From contig CAYLZN010000003.1 in assembly GCA_964387935.1 (NCBI GenBank), positions 1 through 56,962 of the forward strand: DNA of 56,962 nucleotides. Direction: 5' to 3'. Numbering within the stretch: position 1 is the stretch's first letter; every line of letters starts with the position of its first letter. Made by a program: the position numbers and the translations under genes. Of this stretch, positions 25,336-35,700 are shown piece after piece. The notes below the pieces were generated by a model. The model did not search any database and was not told the origin of the DNA. It saw only the letters and a program-made list of their open reading frames with translations. The DNA is from CAYLZN01 sp964387935 (GTDB lineage: Bacteria; Acidobacteriota; Vicinamibacteria; Vicinamibacterales; JAFNAJ01).

Positions 25336-28300
25336 TCAGTGTGCTCCGTCGCGCGGGATCTCCACGGCGTACACGTGCGGTGTGCCGTGCATGTTGGACC
25401 GGAAGACCAGCCAGCGGCCGTCGGGCGTGAACGTCACGTTGGGTTCCAGCGCGTAGTCCTGGCGGCCGAGGTCCACGAGCGGCGTGGCCACCAGGCCGGC
25501 CGGGCCGGGCCTGAACAGGTAGATCCACTGTCCGTGGCCTGGCGCGGCCACGCTGTTGGGGCCGCCGCCGTCGCCGGCGAAGATGCGGCCGTCGCGCGAC
25601 GCGTTGAAGTGCACGGACCAGTGCGGCCGGGCGACGCGGTACGTCGTGCGCCGGCCATTCTGCAGGTCCACCCCCGCGAGCCAGAACACCTCGCTCTTCG
25701 GCGTCTGCAGGTCGTACCAGATCGTGCGGCCATCGGCGCTGAAGAACTCGTGGCCCGCGATCTCCATCGGCATGCCGCGCGCGTGACGTTTCGTGAGCTC
25801 CGTCCCGTCGGTCCGAATCGTCCAGATGCGATCCACGAGGTGCCAGGGCCCCTCGTGGCAGAACATGAGGAGCGTCGGATCCGTCGGGGAGAACTGCACG
25901 TGATTGAGCCAGTCCGTCGCACGGTGGACGAGCGTGATCGTGCCGCTGGCGATGGCCACGGTGTAGAGCGCCATGGGGAGGCGCGCGTTCAGGCGGGCTT
26001 CGAGCCCTCCGCCGCGCGGTGCCGGCGGCGCGCCTGGTTCCACGAGGCTTCCGGCGAGGAGCGTCTCGTCGGCATTCACCGCCAGGCCCGATCCGGACCG
26101 CAGCCGGGCATCCCGCACCACGAGCCGCGTCGCGTGCGTGTCCAGGTGCGTCGAGAAGACCGCATCATCCCTGACATAGAACACCTGCCGGGTCTTCGGC
26201 GCGACGACGACGTGGCTGACCGCCCCCGACACGATCCGCTCGACCGCGCGTGATTGCAGATCGATCGTCGCGAGCCCGCCGGGAACCTCGATGAGCATCT
26301 TGTCGCCCGATGCCGTGTAGGCGTTCTGGTGGAAATACAGCGACCGGCTGCCGCCTTCCTCCGAAAGGCGGACCACGCGGCGACCCGTCGCGGGATCGGT
26401 CCATTCGCGAGGCGGCGTGGCCGGTGGCGGGTTCGCCTCGCGCACCACCGGCACGAGCCGCACCCGGAACTCGCGCGGCTCGCTTCCTGAAATGCGGTAG
26501 GCCTCCATCGGGTACGCCAGCTTCGTCCACGAATCGATGCCCCCGACACCCATCTGGGCGAGATCGAGATTGAGATAGGTCTCGGAGCGTCTCGGGAGAT
26601 CGATGGCGTAGGGCGCCTGCTCGATGTCCGCGGGACTCACATGACGGGCGGCCACGCTCAGTGACGGCAGTCCCTCGGCGCGCAGCCCGATGCCGCTGGC
26701 ATTCGTCAGCTCCACCCACCGCACATCGACCTTGTTGCCGTTCTCCTGGGGCCTGGCGTAGTCCACCCACTCGGCATCGACGGTCGATCGGTAGACGCCG
26801 AGTCGTTCGAAGGCACGGTCCACGTACGTCTCGCCCGGACCGCGGCCATACCAGGACAGCGCCTCGAGGCCCGGGCTGGCAATCAGCTGCAGGCCGAAGC
26901 GCGGCATCATGGCCACCGGGGTCGCGCCGGGTCGGTACGCAAGCCCGACGACGACGGCGCCGTCGCCCTTGATGTCGTAGGTCATCGTGCACGTGCCGCC
27001 CGAGGGCAGAGTCCCCTCGACGACGATCCGCAGAGACGACTCGTCGACGCGAGTGACCGTGACGTCGGTGACCTTCCAGCCGGCTCCGGCGGTCCGCCAC
27101 GCGCGGATGTCGAGCGTGGGGTCCCTGCGCGCGCCGTCGCCCAGGGCCTTCCAGGCGCCGTTGTCGTTGTCGGTCGGGGCGCGCCAGAAATCAGGGAGTG
27201 GACCGCGGTCGATCAACGGAACCCCGCGGAAGCTGTACGAGGAGAGCACGCCCTGGAGCCGGTCGAACACCAGGGCGAACTCCCGCCCGCGAACACGCGT
27301 GAGCGTCCCGGAGTTCGTCGTCCACAGGGGCAGCGACGGTGGCGGAACGTCCGAGGTCGCCGGCGGGGCGGACGGCTTTGGCGGCAGCGCCAGGGGCCAC
27401 TGCTCCCAGGCGATCTCGTGGCCGCGCGGCGCCCACGGGGTGGCCTTGCGCAACGCGAGGGTCACGTTGAGGAAGTACTCGACGCCGGCGTCGGCCTGCA
27501 GGGCCGGCAGGGCCAGCTTCACGATCTTCTGTTCCCGCGGCGCGAGGTCGGGATCCGGCATCGGGCCCGACGCGATCACGCGCCCGTCGGCGAGGATGTC
27601 CCACCGGCCCTCGACCAGGTCCTTCGGGTTGATCTCGTCGAACCAGCTCTTCACGGCAATCGTGCCGGCCGCGAGATCCACCGGCGCGGCGTGCAGGTAG
27701 CGGTACACGTACTTGATCGCGCGGAGACCGGGGTACGGCGTCCGATCGGCGGCGACCAGGCCGTTCTGGCAGAAGTTGCCGTCGTTGTGCACGCCGGCCC
27801 GGTCTTCCCAGTAGCCGCCGTAGGCGAAGAACGTGGCCTGGGAGTCGCCCGGGGGCCGCTTCGACGCCGGAATCGGCTGGCGGATTCCCTGGTTCACCCA
27901 GTCCCACACGAAGGCGCCCTGCGCGTTGGTGCCGGAGTAGAAGATGTCCCAGTACTCCTCGAGGCCGCCGCTGCTGTTGCCCATGGCGTGCGAGTACTCG
28001 CAGATCACGAGCGGCATGTCGGGCCGTTCCTTCGCGCGCCGCACGACATCGTCGGGCGTGGGGTACATGAACGAGTTGATGTCCGAGTTCGACCCCCCGC
28101 GCCGCGTGCTGCCCTGGTAGTGAATCGGTCGCGCGGGGTCCCGCTGCTTCGCCCAGCGATAGCCCGCCTCGAAGTTGGGCCCGTCGCCGGCCTCGTTGCC
28201 GAGCGACCACGAGATGATCGACGGATGGTTCTTGTCGCGCTCGATCATCCGCGCGATGCGATCGAGGTGGGCCGGCTGCCAGGCGGGGTCGTTGGCCAGG

Positions 28301-30402
28301 CGGTTCTCGGGGCCGAGGCCGTAGCCGTGGCTCTCGATGTTGGCCTCGTCCATGACGTAGAGGCCATATTCGTCGCAGAGGGCGTAGAACTCGGGGTCGT
28401 TCGGGTAATGCGAGGTACGGACGGCATTGATGTTGTGCTGCTTCATCAGTTCGATGTCGCGCACCATCCACGACCGTTCGACGTGGTGGCCGAGATCCGG
28501 ACTGTGCTCGTGGCGGTTGACCCCCTTCACGAGGATCGCCTGGCCGTTGACGAGCAGCCGGCCGCCACGGATCTCGACGGTCCGGAACCCGACGCGGGAG
28601 GGGATCACTTCCAGGACCTCTCCCGCCGGACCGCGGAGCGTGAGGAGCGCCGTGTAGAGGGAAGGTGTCTCCGTCGACCAGCGTCGTGGCGCAGCCACTG
28701 GCAGGTCGAGCGTGACTCGCGCGTCGGCGCCGGGCGCCACCTGCACACGACGCGTGATCGGCCTGCCGATCTCACGCTCATCGGCGTCGTAGAGTTGCAG
28801 GGTCAGCGAGACCGCCGAAGCCCGCGTGTCGGCGGTCGTCACGTCGGCGGCCACCGACAACGTGGCATCACGGCGCGCCTGGTCGAACGTCGTCCGCACC
28901 TCGAAGTCGCGGACGTGCTGGCGCGGCGGGCTCCACAGGTACACGTCCCTGTAGATGCCGCTCAGCCGGAACATATCCTGGTCCTCCAGGTACGAGCCGT
29001 CGCTCCAGCGATACACCTCGACCGCGAGCACGTTTCGTCCGGCCCGCACGAACGGTGTCACGTCGAACTCGGCAGGCGTGCGGCTGTCCTCGCTGTAGCC
29101 GACGCGCGTGCCGTTGATCCACGCGTAGAAGGCCGAATCCACTCCGCCGAAGTGCAGCAGCACGGGACGGCCCGCCCACGCCGGTGGCACCTCGAAGGTC
29201 GTCCGATAGGACCCCACGGGGTTGTCGTTGCGGGGCGTGCGAGGGTTTCGCGGATCGTAGGCGAAGGGATACCGGGAGTTGCTGTAGATGGGCATGCCGA
29301 ATCCCTGCAGCTCCCAGTTGCCAGGCACCCTGATGTCCGCCCACGCCTCGGCGTCGAAGCCCGCCCGCTCGAACCCGGCCGGCCGCGCGGCCGGGCTCGC
29401 CGAGTACTGGAACTTCCACACGCCATTCAGCGACTGGAACCAGGGGGACGCCTCGCGGTTGCCCCGCCGCGCGAGTTCGACCGTGGGGTAGATGGTCATG
29501 GTCGCGCGCGGTGGCAGCGTGTTGACGTGCAGCACCGACGGGTCGTCCCACTCCTCGCGCGTGGCCGCGGTCCACGCGGCGCCGGAGAAGGTCGTCGCGA
29601 AGAACGCATCGAAGGGCCGGCCCGGCAGCCCGCGCAGCGCCTCGACGACGACGAGCGCCGTCAATTGCGCTCCGCCCGGGGAGGTGTGGGTGCGATCCGC
29701 GAAGAACAGGTCGCGCGTGACCCTGGTCTCGCCCAGCGCCTCGTACTGCCTTGCGACCAGGTCGTTCAGGTCCAGCCACGCGACGCCGTTCGACTCCGCG
29801 GTCTCCCGCGTCCATGTCGCGTAGTTGCCGGTGGCGCGGACCACGTGGCCGTCCTTCCAGTTGTTTCTCGGCACCAGCGTGCAGAGGATCGGTGTCGCGC
29901 CCTTTGCGCTGGCCTCGGCGATGTACTGGCGCAGGTACCAGCCGAAGGTGTGGACCGTGTCCGTCCTGCCCGTCGCCTCCATGACGACGTCCTTCGTCTC
30001 GTCGCCGGTGCCGGGGAGTGAACCCCTGGCCCGCCCGGTGTTCAGAGAACCCGCATCGTTGTGGCCGAACTGGATGAGCACCGTGTCGCCGGGCCGGATC
30101 TCTGCGAGGACCTTCTCCCACCAGCCCTCGGTCCGGAACGTCCGGCTGCTGCGGCCACCGAGCGCGCGGTTGACCACGCGCATTTTCGCCGCGTCGAGGT
30201 AGTGCCCAATCGCCGTACCCCAACCCAACTGACCGGCTGTCGTGGTCTGTACCGTGGAGTCGCCAACGAGGAACAGCGAGGGCGGCGCGAGATCGTCCGG
30301 CACGGCGCGAGTGGCAGGAGAGGGGGCCTGGCCGGCGGCAGCTGCCAGGGTCGTGACGATCCACGCGCACACGAGCGTGGCGCGCTTCACCGGTCCACCC
30401 AT
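25336..30402 (-). CDS. Trifunctional pectin enzyme: CE12 esterase - GH2 beta-galactosidase - PL22-like lyase
   Basis: 1688 residues in one uninterrupted frame. After a signal peptide (about 1-25) there are three modules. (1) SGNH esterase of the CE12 rhamnogalacturonan acetylesterase type, about 40-275: Ser49 in GDST, GHND at 113-116, and D236/H239 in DRTH. (2) GH2 beta-galactosidase of LacZ layout, about 285-1310: sugar-binding domain (SPWFQSLNGVWKFQYS), TIM barrel with acid/base E737 (SLGNEAGDG) and nucleophile E802 (VICEYSHAMGNS), then the beta-galactosidase small-chain domain. (3) PL22 oligogalacturonate lyase-like propeller, about 1325-1688: RSLYFHQNAYT, FCHEGPWHLVDRIW, MEIAGHEFFS, HWSVHFNAS. 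The ATG at 30402 has GGGAGG 6 nt upstream. The three activities are those needed to deacetylate rhamnogalacturonan I, trim its galactan and cleave uronide oligomers. It lies 58 bp downstream of the GH105 gene. Confidence 0.88.
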   Translation of the reverse strand: MGGPVKRATLVCAWIVTTLAAAAGQAPSPATRAVPDDLAPPSLFLVGDSTVQTTTAGQLGWGTAIGHYLDAAKMRVVNRALGGRSSRTFRTEGWWEKVLAEIRPGDTVLIQFGHNDAGSLNTGRARGSLPGTGDETKDVVMEATGRTDTVHTFGWYLRQYIAEASAKGATPILCTLVPRNNWKDGHVVRATGNYATWTRETAESNGVAWLDLNDLVARQYEALGETRVTRDLFFADRTHTSPGGAQLTALVVVEALRGLPGRPFDAFFATTFSGAAWTAATREEWDDPSVLHVNTLPPRATMTIYPTVELARRGNREASPWFQSLNGVWKFQYSASPAARPAGFERAGFDAEAWADIRVPGNWELQGFGMPIYSNSRYPFAYDPRNPRTPRNDNPVGSYRTTFEVPPAWAGRPVLLHFGGVDSAFYAWINGTRVGYSEDSRTPAEFDVTPFVRAGRNVLAVEVYRWSDGSYLEDQDMFRLSGIYRDVYLWSPPRQHVRDFEVRTTFDQARRDATLSVAADVTTADTRASAVSLTLQLYDADEREIGRPITRRVQVAPGADARVTLDLPVAAPRRWSTETPSLYTALLTLRGPAGEVLEVIPSRVGFRTVEIRGGRLLVNGQAILVKGVNRHEHSPDLGHHVERSWMVRDIELMKQHNINAVRTSHYPNDPEFYALCDEYGLYVMDEANIESHGYGLGPENRLANDPAWQPAHLDRIARMIERDKNHPSIISWSLGNEAGDGPNFEAGYRWAKQRDPARPIHYQGSTRRGGSNSDINSFMYPTPDDVVRRAKERPDMPLVICEYSHAMGNSSGGLEEYWDIFYSGTNAQGAFVWDWVNQGIRQPIPASKRPPGDSQATFFAYGGYWEDRAGVHNDGNFCQNGLVAADRTPYPGLRAIKYVYRYLHAAPVDLAAGTIAVKSWFDEINPKDLVEGRWDILADGRVIASGPMPDPDLAPREQKIVKLALPALQADAGVEYFLNVTLALRKATPWAPRGHEIAWEQWPLALPPKPSAPPATSDVPPPSLPLWTTNSGTLTRVRGREFALVFDRLQGVLSSYSFRGVPLIDRGPLPDFWRAPTDNDNGAWKALGDGARRDPTLDIRAWRTAGAGWKVTDVTVTRVDESSLRIVVEGTLPSGGTCTMTYDIKGDGAVVVGLAYRPGATPVAMMPRFGLQLIASPGLEALSWYGRGPGETYVDRAFERLGVYRSTVDAEWVDYARPQENGNKVDVRWVELTNASGIGLRAEGLPSLSVAARHVSPADIEQAPYAIDLPRRSETYLNLDLAQMGVGGIDSWTKLAYPMEAYRISGSEPREFRVRLVPVVREANPPPATPPREWTDPATGRRVVRLSEEGGSRSLYFHQNAYTASGDKMLIEVPGGLATIDLQSRAVERIVSGAVSHVVVAPKTRQVFYVRDDAVFSTHLDTHATRLVVRDARLRSGSGLAVNADETLLAGSLVEPGAPPAPRGGGLEARLNARLPMALYTVAIASGTITLVHRATDWLNHVQFSPTDPTLLMFCHEGPWHLVDRIWTIRTDGTELTKRHARGMPMEIAGHEFFSADGRTIWYDLQTPKSEVFWLAGVDLQNGRRTTYRVARPHWSVHFNASRDGRIFAGDGGGPNSVAAPGHGQWIYLFRPGPAGLVATPLVDLGRQDYALEPNVTFTPDGRWLVFRSNMHGTPHVYAVEIPRDGAH

Positions 30403-30460
30403 ACACAACCTCCCAGGTCCGCGCGACGCCGGGCCGCGATGCGCGCGGAGCAGGCTGGAG

Positions 30461-32671
30461 CTATCGAAGCAACGCCGACGCGGTCCACAAGACGGGCGCC
30501 TGGCCGTGGAGATCGCCGACGTTGCGCGGCCGATCGAGATAGTACTGGACCGAGTCGCCCTTGTTCGTGCCGGCACAGACGCTGTCGATGTTGCCGTCCG
30601 CATCGATGTGCTTCACGAGGCCGAGCCAGGCCTTCCGCGCCGCGGGCCCGTAGGTCGCCGCATCCAGCCACCCGTGCCTGACGCCCGTCACCATCGCGAA
30701 GGCGAACATCCCGGTGCCCGACGTCTCAGCCCACGCCTCCGGGTGGTCGAGCAACTGACGCCAGAGGCCGTCCTCCCCCTGCAGGGGCAGCAACGCCGCC
30801 ATCATCTTCCGATAGCCCTCGAGGATGCGCGGCCGGGCGGGGTGCGAGGTCGGGAGGGCGCGCAGCAGTTCGGCCGATCCCGCCGCCATCCACCCGTTGC
30901 CGCGGCTCCAGTAGAACGGCGATTCCGGGGCGTGGAAGAACAGGCCGTTCGGCTGCTGCAGCCGATCCAGGTACGCCACCATCGCCCTCGCCGCGCGGTC
31001 GACGTAGGTGGCGTCGCCGGTCGCGCGGTACGCCTGCACCTGCACGGCCGTGATCATGAACATGTCGTCGATCCAGTACCGCGCCTCGGTCGTGATGCCG
31101 TCCGGCGTCGTCGTGGCCCACTGCCTGTCCGCGAGGCTCCGGCCCAGATCGAGGAAGCGCGGGTCCTTCGTCTGCAGGAAGATCTCGAGCGGCACCGCGC
31201 CGAACACGCGGTAGTCCACGTGCGCGTCCGGCGAGATGTTCTTCGCGCCCTCGGGCGTGAGCAAGGGATCGAACTTGCTCACGAGGCGCCGTTGCAGGTC
31301 CCGGTTCCGAGTGAGATCGGCCACCGTGAGCCCGCCGTACCAGGTGCAGACCTCGGGGTAGATGATGAAGCGCGTCGGTCGCTGGAACGGACGGACCACG
31401 AAGTTCTCGGCAACGCGTCGTCCCACCTCGGCGGGCGACGTTCCGGGCGGCCAGTCGGCGAAGGCGTCGGGCGTGGGTGAGCGCTCCATCTCGCTCGCCG
31501 CGAGCTGCGCCGCCATCAGGCCGTGGGTCGAGTTCCTCAGTCGCGGGATCTTCAGGTAGCTCGCCACATCGTCCTGCACGCCCATGCCCTGGACGGTGTC
31601 CGTGAACACGGGCCGGCCGGCCGCATCCCGTTCGAAGGTGGCCTGCAGGCCTTTCCAGGCACGGTCGGCCACGGCGGCGTACTTCGCCTCGACCAGCCCG
31701 AGTCGTACCGCCTTGCGCATCGCATAGATGAACATCCCGGTCGCCGAATGCTCGAACCAGTTGCCCCGAAGCGACGGCTGATCGAGCACCTGGAACCAGA
31801 GCCCCGTCCTCGGATCCTGCACGCGGGCGAGGCCGTCGACGTGCTGCGTCAGCAGATCGAGCAGGCGTGCATGGCCGGGATGTTCCCTGGGCAGCAGCTC
31901 GAGGATGTCCACCATGGCCATGACGAACCACCCCATTCCACGGCCCCAGATGGCGGGCGACCGGCCCGTCTTCGGATCGGCCCAGGACGCGTTCCGATCC
32001 TGGTCCCAGGCGTGGTAGAGCAGCCCCGACTTCGGATCGAGGCAGTGCTGCGCCACCAGCGTCGACTGGAACACTGCCGTGTCATTGCCGAACGCGGCAT
32101 CGTCGAAGAGCCGCCCGTAGCGGACGAGGAACGGCTGGCCCATGTAGATGCCGTCGATCCACATCTCGTTGGGATGGATGCCCTTGTGCCAGAAGCCGCC
32201 GTCGGCGTTCCTCGGGATCTTCGCGAACGCCTCGCGCACGGTGTGGGCCGCGGTCCTGTACTTCGGCAGGCCCGTCTGCTCGTAGAGGAACAGGATCAGC
32301 ATGCCCGGCTGGATGTAGTCGAGATTGTGCGTCCGCGCCTGGTCCCAGCCGAGGACGCCCTGATCGTTCACGTAGCCGTCGACCCACCGCTGGATGTAGT
32401 CGAGGTACCGGCGGTCGCGCGTCGCCTCGTACACCTTCGACATGCCGAACAGGACGATGCCGGTGTTGTACTCCCAGCCGTTCTTCGCCGGATCGATCGC
32501 CGCCGGATCCGGCCAGGTAGCCATCACCGTGTCGGCGAAGCGCACGCCCCAGGTCGTGGGTCCGGCGGCGGGTGCCACGGGCTGGCCGGCTGCGACGGGA
32601 AGCGCGGTACCAATACACGCAGCCGCCGCGAGCGCGGCGGTTGCCACGCGGTGCGATCGTGCTCGAAGCAT
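30461..32671 (-). CDS. Tandem GH105-GH105 unsaturated rhamnogalacturonyl hydrolase
   Basis: 736 residues. The signal peptide is about 1-30. Two complete (alpha/alpha)6 domains of the GH105/GH88 type lie in one chain: domain 1 about 35-395 with WIDGIYMGQPFLVRYG (Asp173 as catalytic candidate) and IWGRGMGWFVMAMVDIL; domain 2 about 415-736 with YWIDDMFMIT (Asp535) and SRGNGWMAAGSAELL. A single GH105 protein is about 370 residues, so this is a fusion of two copies that have diverged strongly. These enzymes hydrate the 4,5-unsaturated uronic acid left by pectate and rhamnogalacturonan lyases. ATG 32671 has CGGAGA upstream; a GTG at 32701 is open in frame. It is downstream of the TonB receptor and upstream of the CE12-GH2-PL22 gene. 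Confidence 0.88.
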   Translation of the reverse strand: MLRARSHRVATAALAAAACIGTALPVAAGQPVAPAAGPTTWGVRFADTVMATWPDPAAIDPAKNGWEYNTGIVLFGMSKVYEATRDRRYLDYIQRWVDGYVNDQGVLGWDQARTHNLDYIQPGMLILFLYEQTGLPKYRTAAHTVREAFAKIPRNADGGFWHKGIHPNEMWIDGIYMGQPFLVRYGRLFDDAAFGNDTAVFQSTLVAQHCLDPKSGLLYHAWDQDRNASWADPKTGRSPAIWGRGMGWFVMAMVDILELLPREHPGHARLLDLLTQHVDGLARVQDPRTGLWFQVLDQPSLRGNWFEHSATGMFIYAMRKAVRLGLVEAKYAAVADRAWKGLQATFERDAAGRPVFTDTVQGMGVQDDVASYLKIPRLRNSTHGLMAAQLAASEMERSPTPDAFADWPPGTSPAEVGRRVAENFVVRPFQRPTRFIIYPEVCTWYGGLTVADLTRNRDLQRRLVSKFDPLLTPEGAKNISPDAHVDYRVFGAVPLEIFLQTKDPRFLDLGRSLADRQWATTTPDGITTEARYWIDDMFMITAVQVQAYRATGDATYVDRAARAMVAYLDRLQQPNGLFFHAPESPFYWSRGNGWMAAGSAELLRALPTSHPARPRILEGYRKMMAALLPLQGEDGLWRQLLDHPEAWAETSGTGMFAFAMVTGVRHGWLDAATYGPAARKAWLGLVKHIDADGNIDSVCAGTNKGDSVQYYLDRPRNVGDLHGQAPVLWTASALLR

Positions 32672-32708
32672 GTGCGGTCTCCGGCTGAGCGGGCTGAACA
32701 CACGAAAA

Positions 32709-32737
32709 GGGGCTCCCGGCGATAGACCGGGAGCCCC
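32709..32737 (-). terminator. Intrinsic terminator after the TonB receptor gene
   Basis: A perfect 11-bp inverted repeat (arms GGGGCTCCCGG and CCGGGAGCCCC, 7-nt loop), followed on the minus strand by TTTTCG. It lies 18 bp past the receptor stop and about 38 bp before the GH105 start, so it should reduce read-through into the enzyme genes. This gives more receptor than enzyme from a shared promoter, a common arrangement for transport-enzyme operons. Confidence 0.85.
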
Positions 32738-32755
32738 GGAGCCTCGTGCGCGAGA

Positions 32756-35700
32756 TCAGAACGTCAGCTTGATGCCGATCTGGGCACGGCGCGCGTAGTT
32801 CTGCTGGTTCGACGCGGACACCTGGCCGAAGGTGGCCGATGTGGGGTTGACCACGATCTGCCCGTTGCCCGTCGCCAGATACGGATGGTTGAACGCGTTG
32901 ATGAACTCGAACCGGAACTCGAGGTTCATGCCGCTCGGCAGCCCGACGCCCTTGATGAGCGACAGGTCGATGTTGTTGATCGCGTCGGCGCGCACGTCTT
33001 CGAACATGAAGGGCAGCGTGCGCAGGTGGTCGACGGGCGTGGCGTTGGTGGAGGTGCCCGTCAGGATGGACGTGAACGCGTCGGTGTTGAACCACTTCAG
33101 GGTCGTGGAGTCGGAAATCGCGATCTCGTCGCCGTTGTAGAAGGCATTGGTCCCGAACCGGACCGGGAAGCCGCTTTGCAGCGTGTAGACGCCCTGCACC
33201 TTCCAGCCGCCCACCAGGCCCTGCACGAACCCGCTGGCGTCCGTCATGAAGGTCTTGCCCTGGCCGAACGGCAGCTCGTAGATGCCGTTGATCGACAGGC
33301 GGTGCGGCACGTCGAGGTCCGAGATCATCTTGGTCGGGTTCTCGTCGCCGGCGTTCAGGTACTCGGTGGCCTGCATGAAGTGTGAGTACGTGTAGGCAAC
33401 GCCGAAGGTGTAGCCCTTGGAGAACCGCCGCTGCATGCTCAACTGCGCGGAGTTGTACCAGGTCTTGCCGTCGTTGTTCGTGGTGTTGATGTCCTGGAAC
33501 TGCGGGTACGGACGCAGCAACTGGCGGCGGGCGATGGTGGCGTTGTTGAGGCTGGTGCCAGGCACCAGGCCGGCGAAGGGATTGGCGACCGACGCCGACA
33601 GGAACGCGTTGTTGGCCACCATGGCCGCGGTGCGGGAGTTGTCCGTGTTGAGGTAGACGTTGGGCAGCGCGTTGATGTTGCGCACGATCTCGATGTCGTA
33701 CCCGTGGTTGCCGACGTACACGGCCTCCACCGACCACCCGGGCCGCACCTCCCGCTGCACGCCGACCTGCCAGCGGAGCTGCTTCGACACGTCGGGATTC
33801 GGATTGAAGAACGTGATGGTGTTGCCCAGCGAGGTCTGCCGACCCTGCGAGTTACCGACCGGTTCCAGAATCGGCTGCGTGAGCAACGCGTTGTCCCAGC
33901 TCACCGGGATCGGCGCGCCGTTGGCATTGAAGGTGGTACCAATGGTGGTGCTCTGCGTGTAGCCGGTCGTGATCACATCGCCGCGACGCTGCCCGAGGAA
34001 CCCTGCAAACAGACCCATGCCGCCGCGCACGACCGTCCTGGGATCCAGCTGGTAGGCGAACCCGACGCGCGGCAGGAACGAGTTCTTCGGCGTCTCGTAG
34101 GGGATCTCGGTGTCCGGGCCCACGAACATCAGTCCGCCCTTCACGTTCAGTTGCGGCACCAGAGCCTTCAGCGCGGGATCGTTGAGCGCCGCGTAGCGAT
34201 CCTGGACCGTGCCCTGGATCGGCTGGACGTACGCGTAGTCGAAGTTCGACACGCTCTTGTCATCCACTTCGGTCAGCGGCTTCTCGAATTCGTAGCGAAG
34301 GCCGAGGTTGAGGGTGAGCTTGTTCCCGACCCGCCAGTCGTCCTGGAAGTAGAGGCCCCAGGTCGTCGAGTGCTCGTCGTAGCTCGCCATGCGCGTGATC
34401 GAGGTCGTCGAGGGCAGCCCGAGGAGGAAGGCCGCGTAGTTCTGGAGGCCGAAGTAGTCGGTGCCGCTGGCGCTGTTCTGGCGCGTGTAGGCGTTGGTGA
34501 ACTGGTAGCGCCCGGCCTGCTCGTTGGCCGTCGACGTGCTGCGCTCGCCGTAGATGCGCATCTCGGCCCCGGCCTTCCAGGCGTGCGCGCCCGACGCCTT
34601 GTTCAGCACCGCATTGAACGAGTGCGTCGTGTTCGGCCGGAAGTCGTTCCCGAACGCCACGTCGATCATCGTCGTGCCGTCGAAGTCGAGGCGCGGGAAG
34701 TAGCGGTTCTCCTCAGGGACCAGCGAGTTGTACTGCGACGGGAAGCCCAGGCGCGTCAGGTCGAAGTTCCTGGCCTCTTCCTGCTGCCCCGAGTTGCGGT
34801 CGAACCGGTTGTACCCGTACCGGAAGTTCAAGACTGTCGTCGGGTTCAGGATGTGCACGTCGTCGGCGACGAACTGCCACGACTGGAACTGGAACCAGGT
34901 GCCGGAACTCTCGGGGAACCCAAGGTACTCGTTGTAGATGCTGTCGCGGTTGTACCAGCTGTACCGCGCGAACATCCGGTTGTTGTCGGTGATCCGCTGG
35001 TCCACGCGGCCCGTGATGCTGTTGTACTCGGTGGTCTCGGGCAGCTCGGAATCCCTGATGTTGCCGGCGAGGCCGGCCGTCTTCGGAAGGGAGTAGTACT
35101 CGAGGATCTGCTTCGCCACCGGGCTGATGCGGTTGGCCGGGATGACGTTGCCCGGGAACGGCTGTCCGACGAACTGCCCGGCCGTCGCGCCGGGGACGCG
35201 GGTCAGCGGATCGTAGATCAGGATGTTCGACGTGTAGTCGGAGAAGTCCCCGTTGCGGAGCTTCTCGGTCGGCACCCAGCTGTCGCCGCCGGCGTCGAAC
35301 CGCGGGCGGACGTCCTTGATGCGTTCGTACCCGAACATGAAGAACGTCCGGTCCCTCCCGCTGTAGAGGCCCGGGATGGTGACCGGCCCGCCGACCGTGA
35401 ACCCGGGCCGATCCGACGAACTCTCGACCTTCTCCTGACCGCGCGCCTTGCCGAAGAAGTCGTTGGCCCCGAGGTCCGAGGGCTCGGCGAAGTAGTAGAC
35501 CGAGCCGTGGAGCGCATTGGTGCCGGACTTGATGCTGATGCTCGTCACCCCGCCTTCGGTGTTGCCGAACTGCGCGTCGAAGGTCGCGGTCTGCACCTTG
35601 AACTCCTGCACCAGATCCGACGGCGGCACGTAGCTGGCGATGACCTCGTTCGCGTTCGCCGTGGCCGTGCTCGGCGCGCCGTCGATCAGCAGGTCACTGC

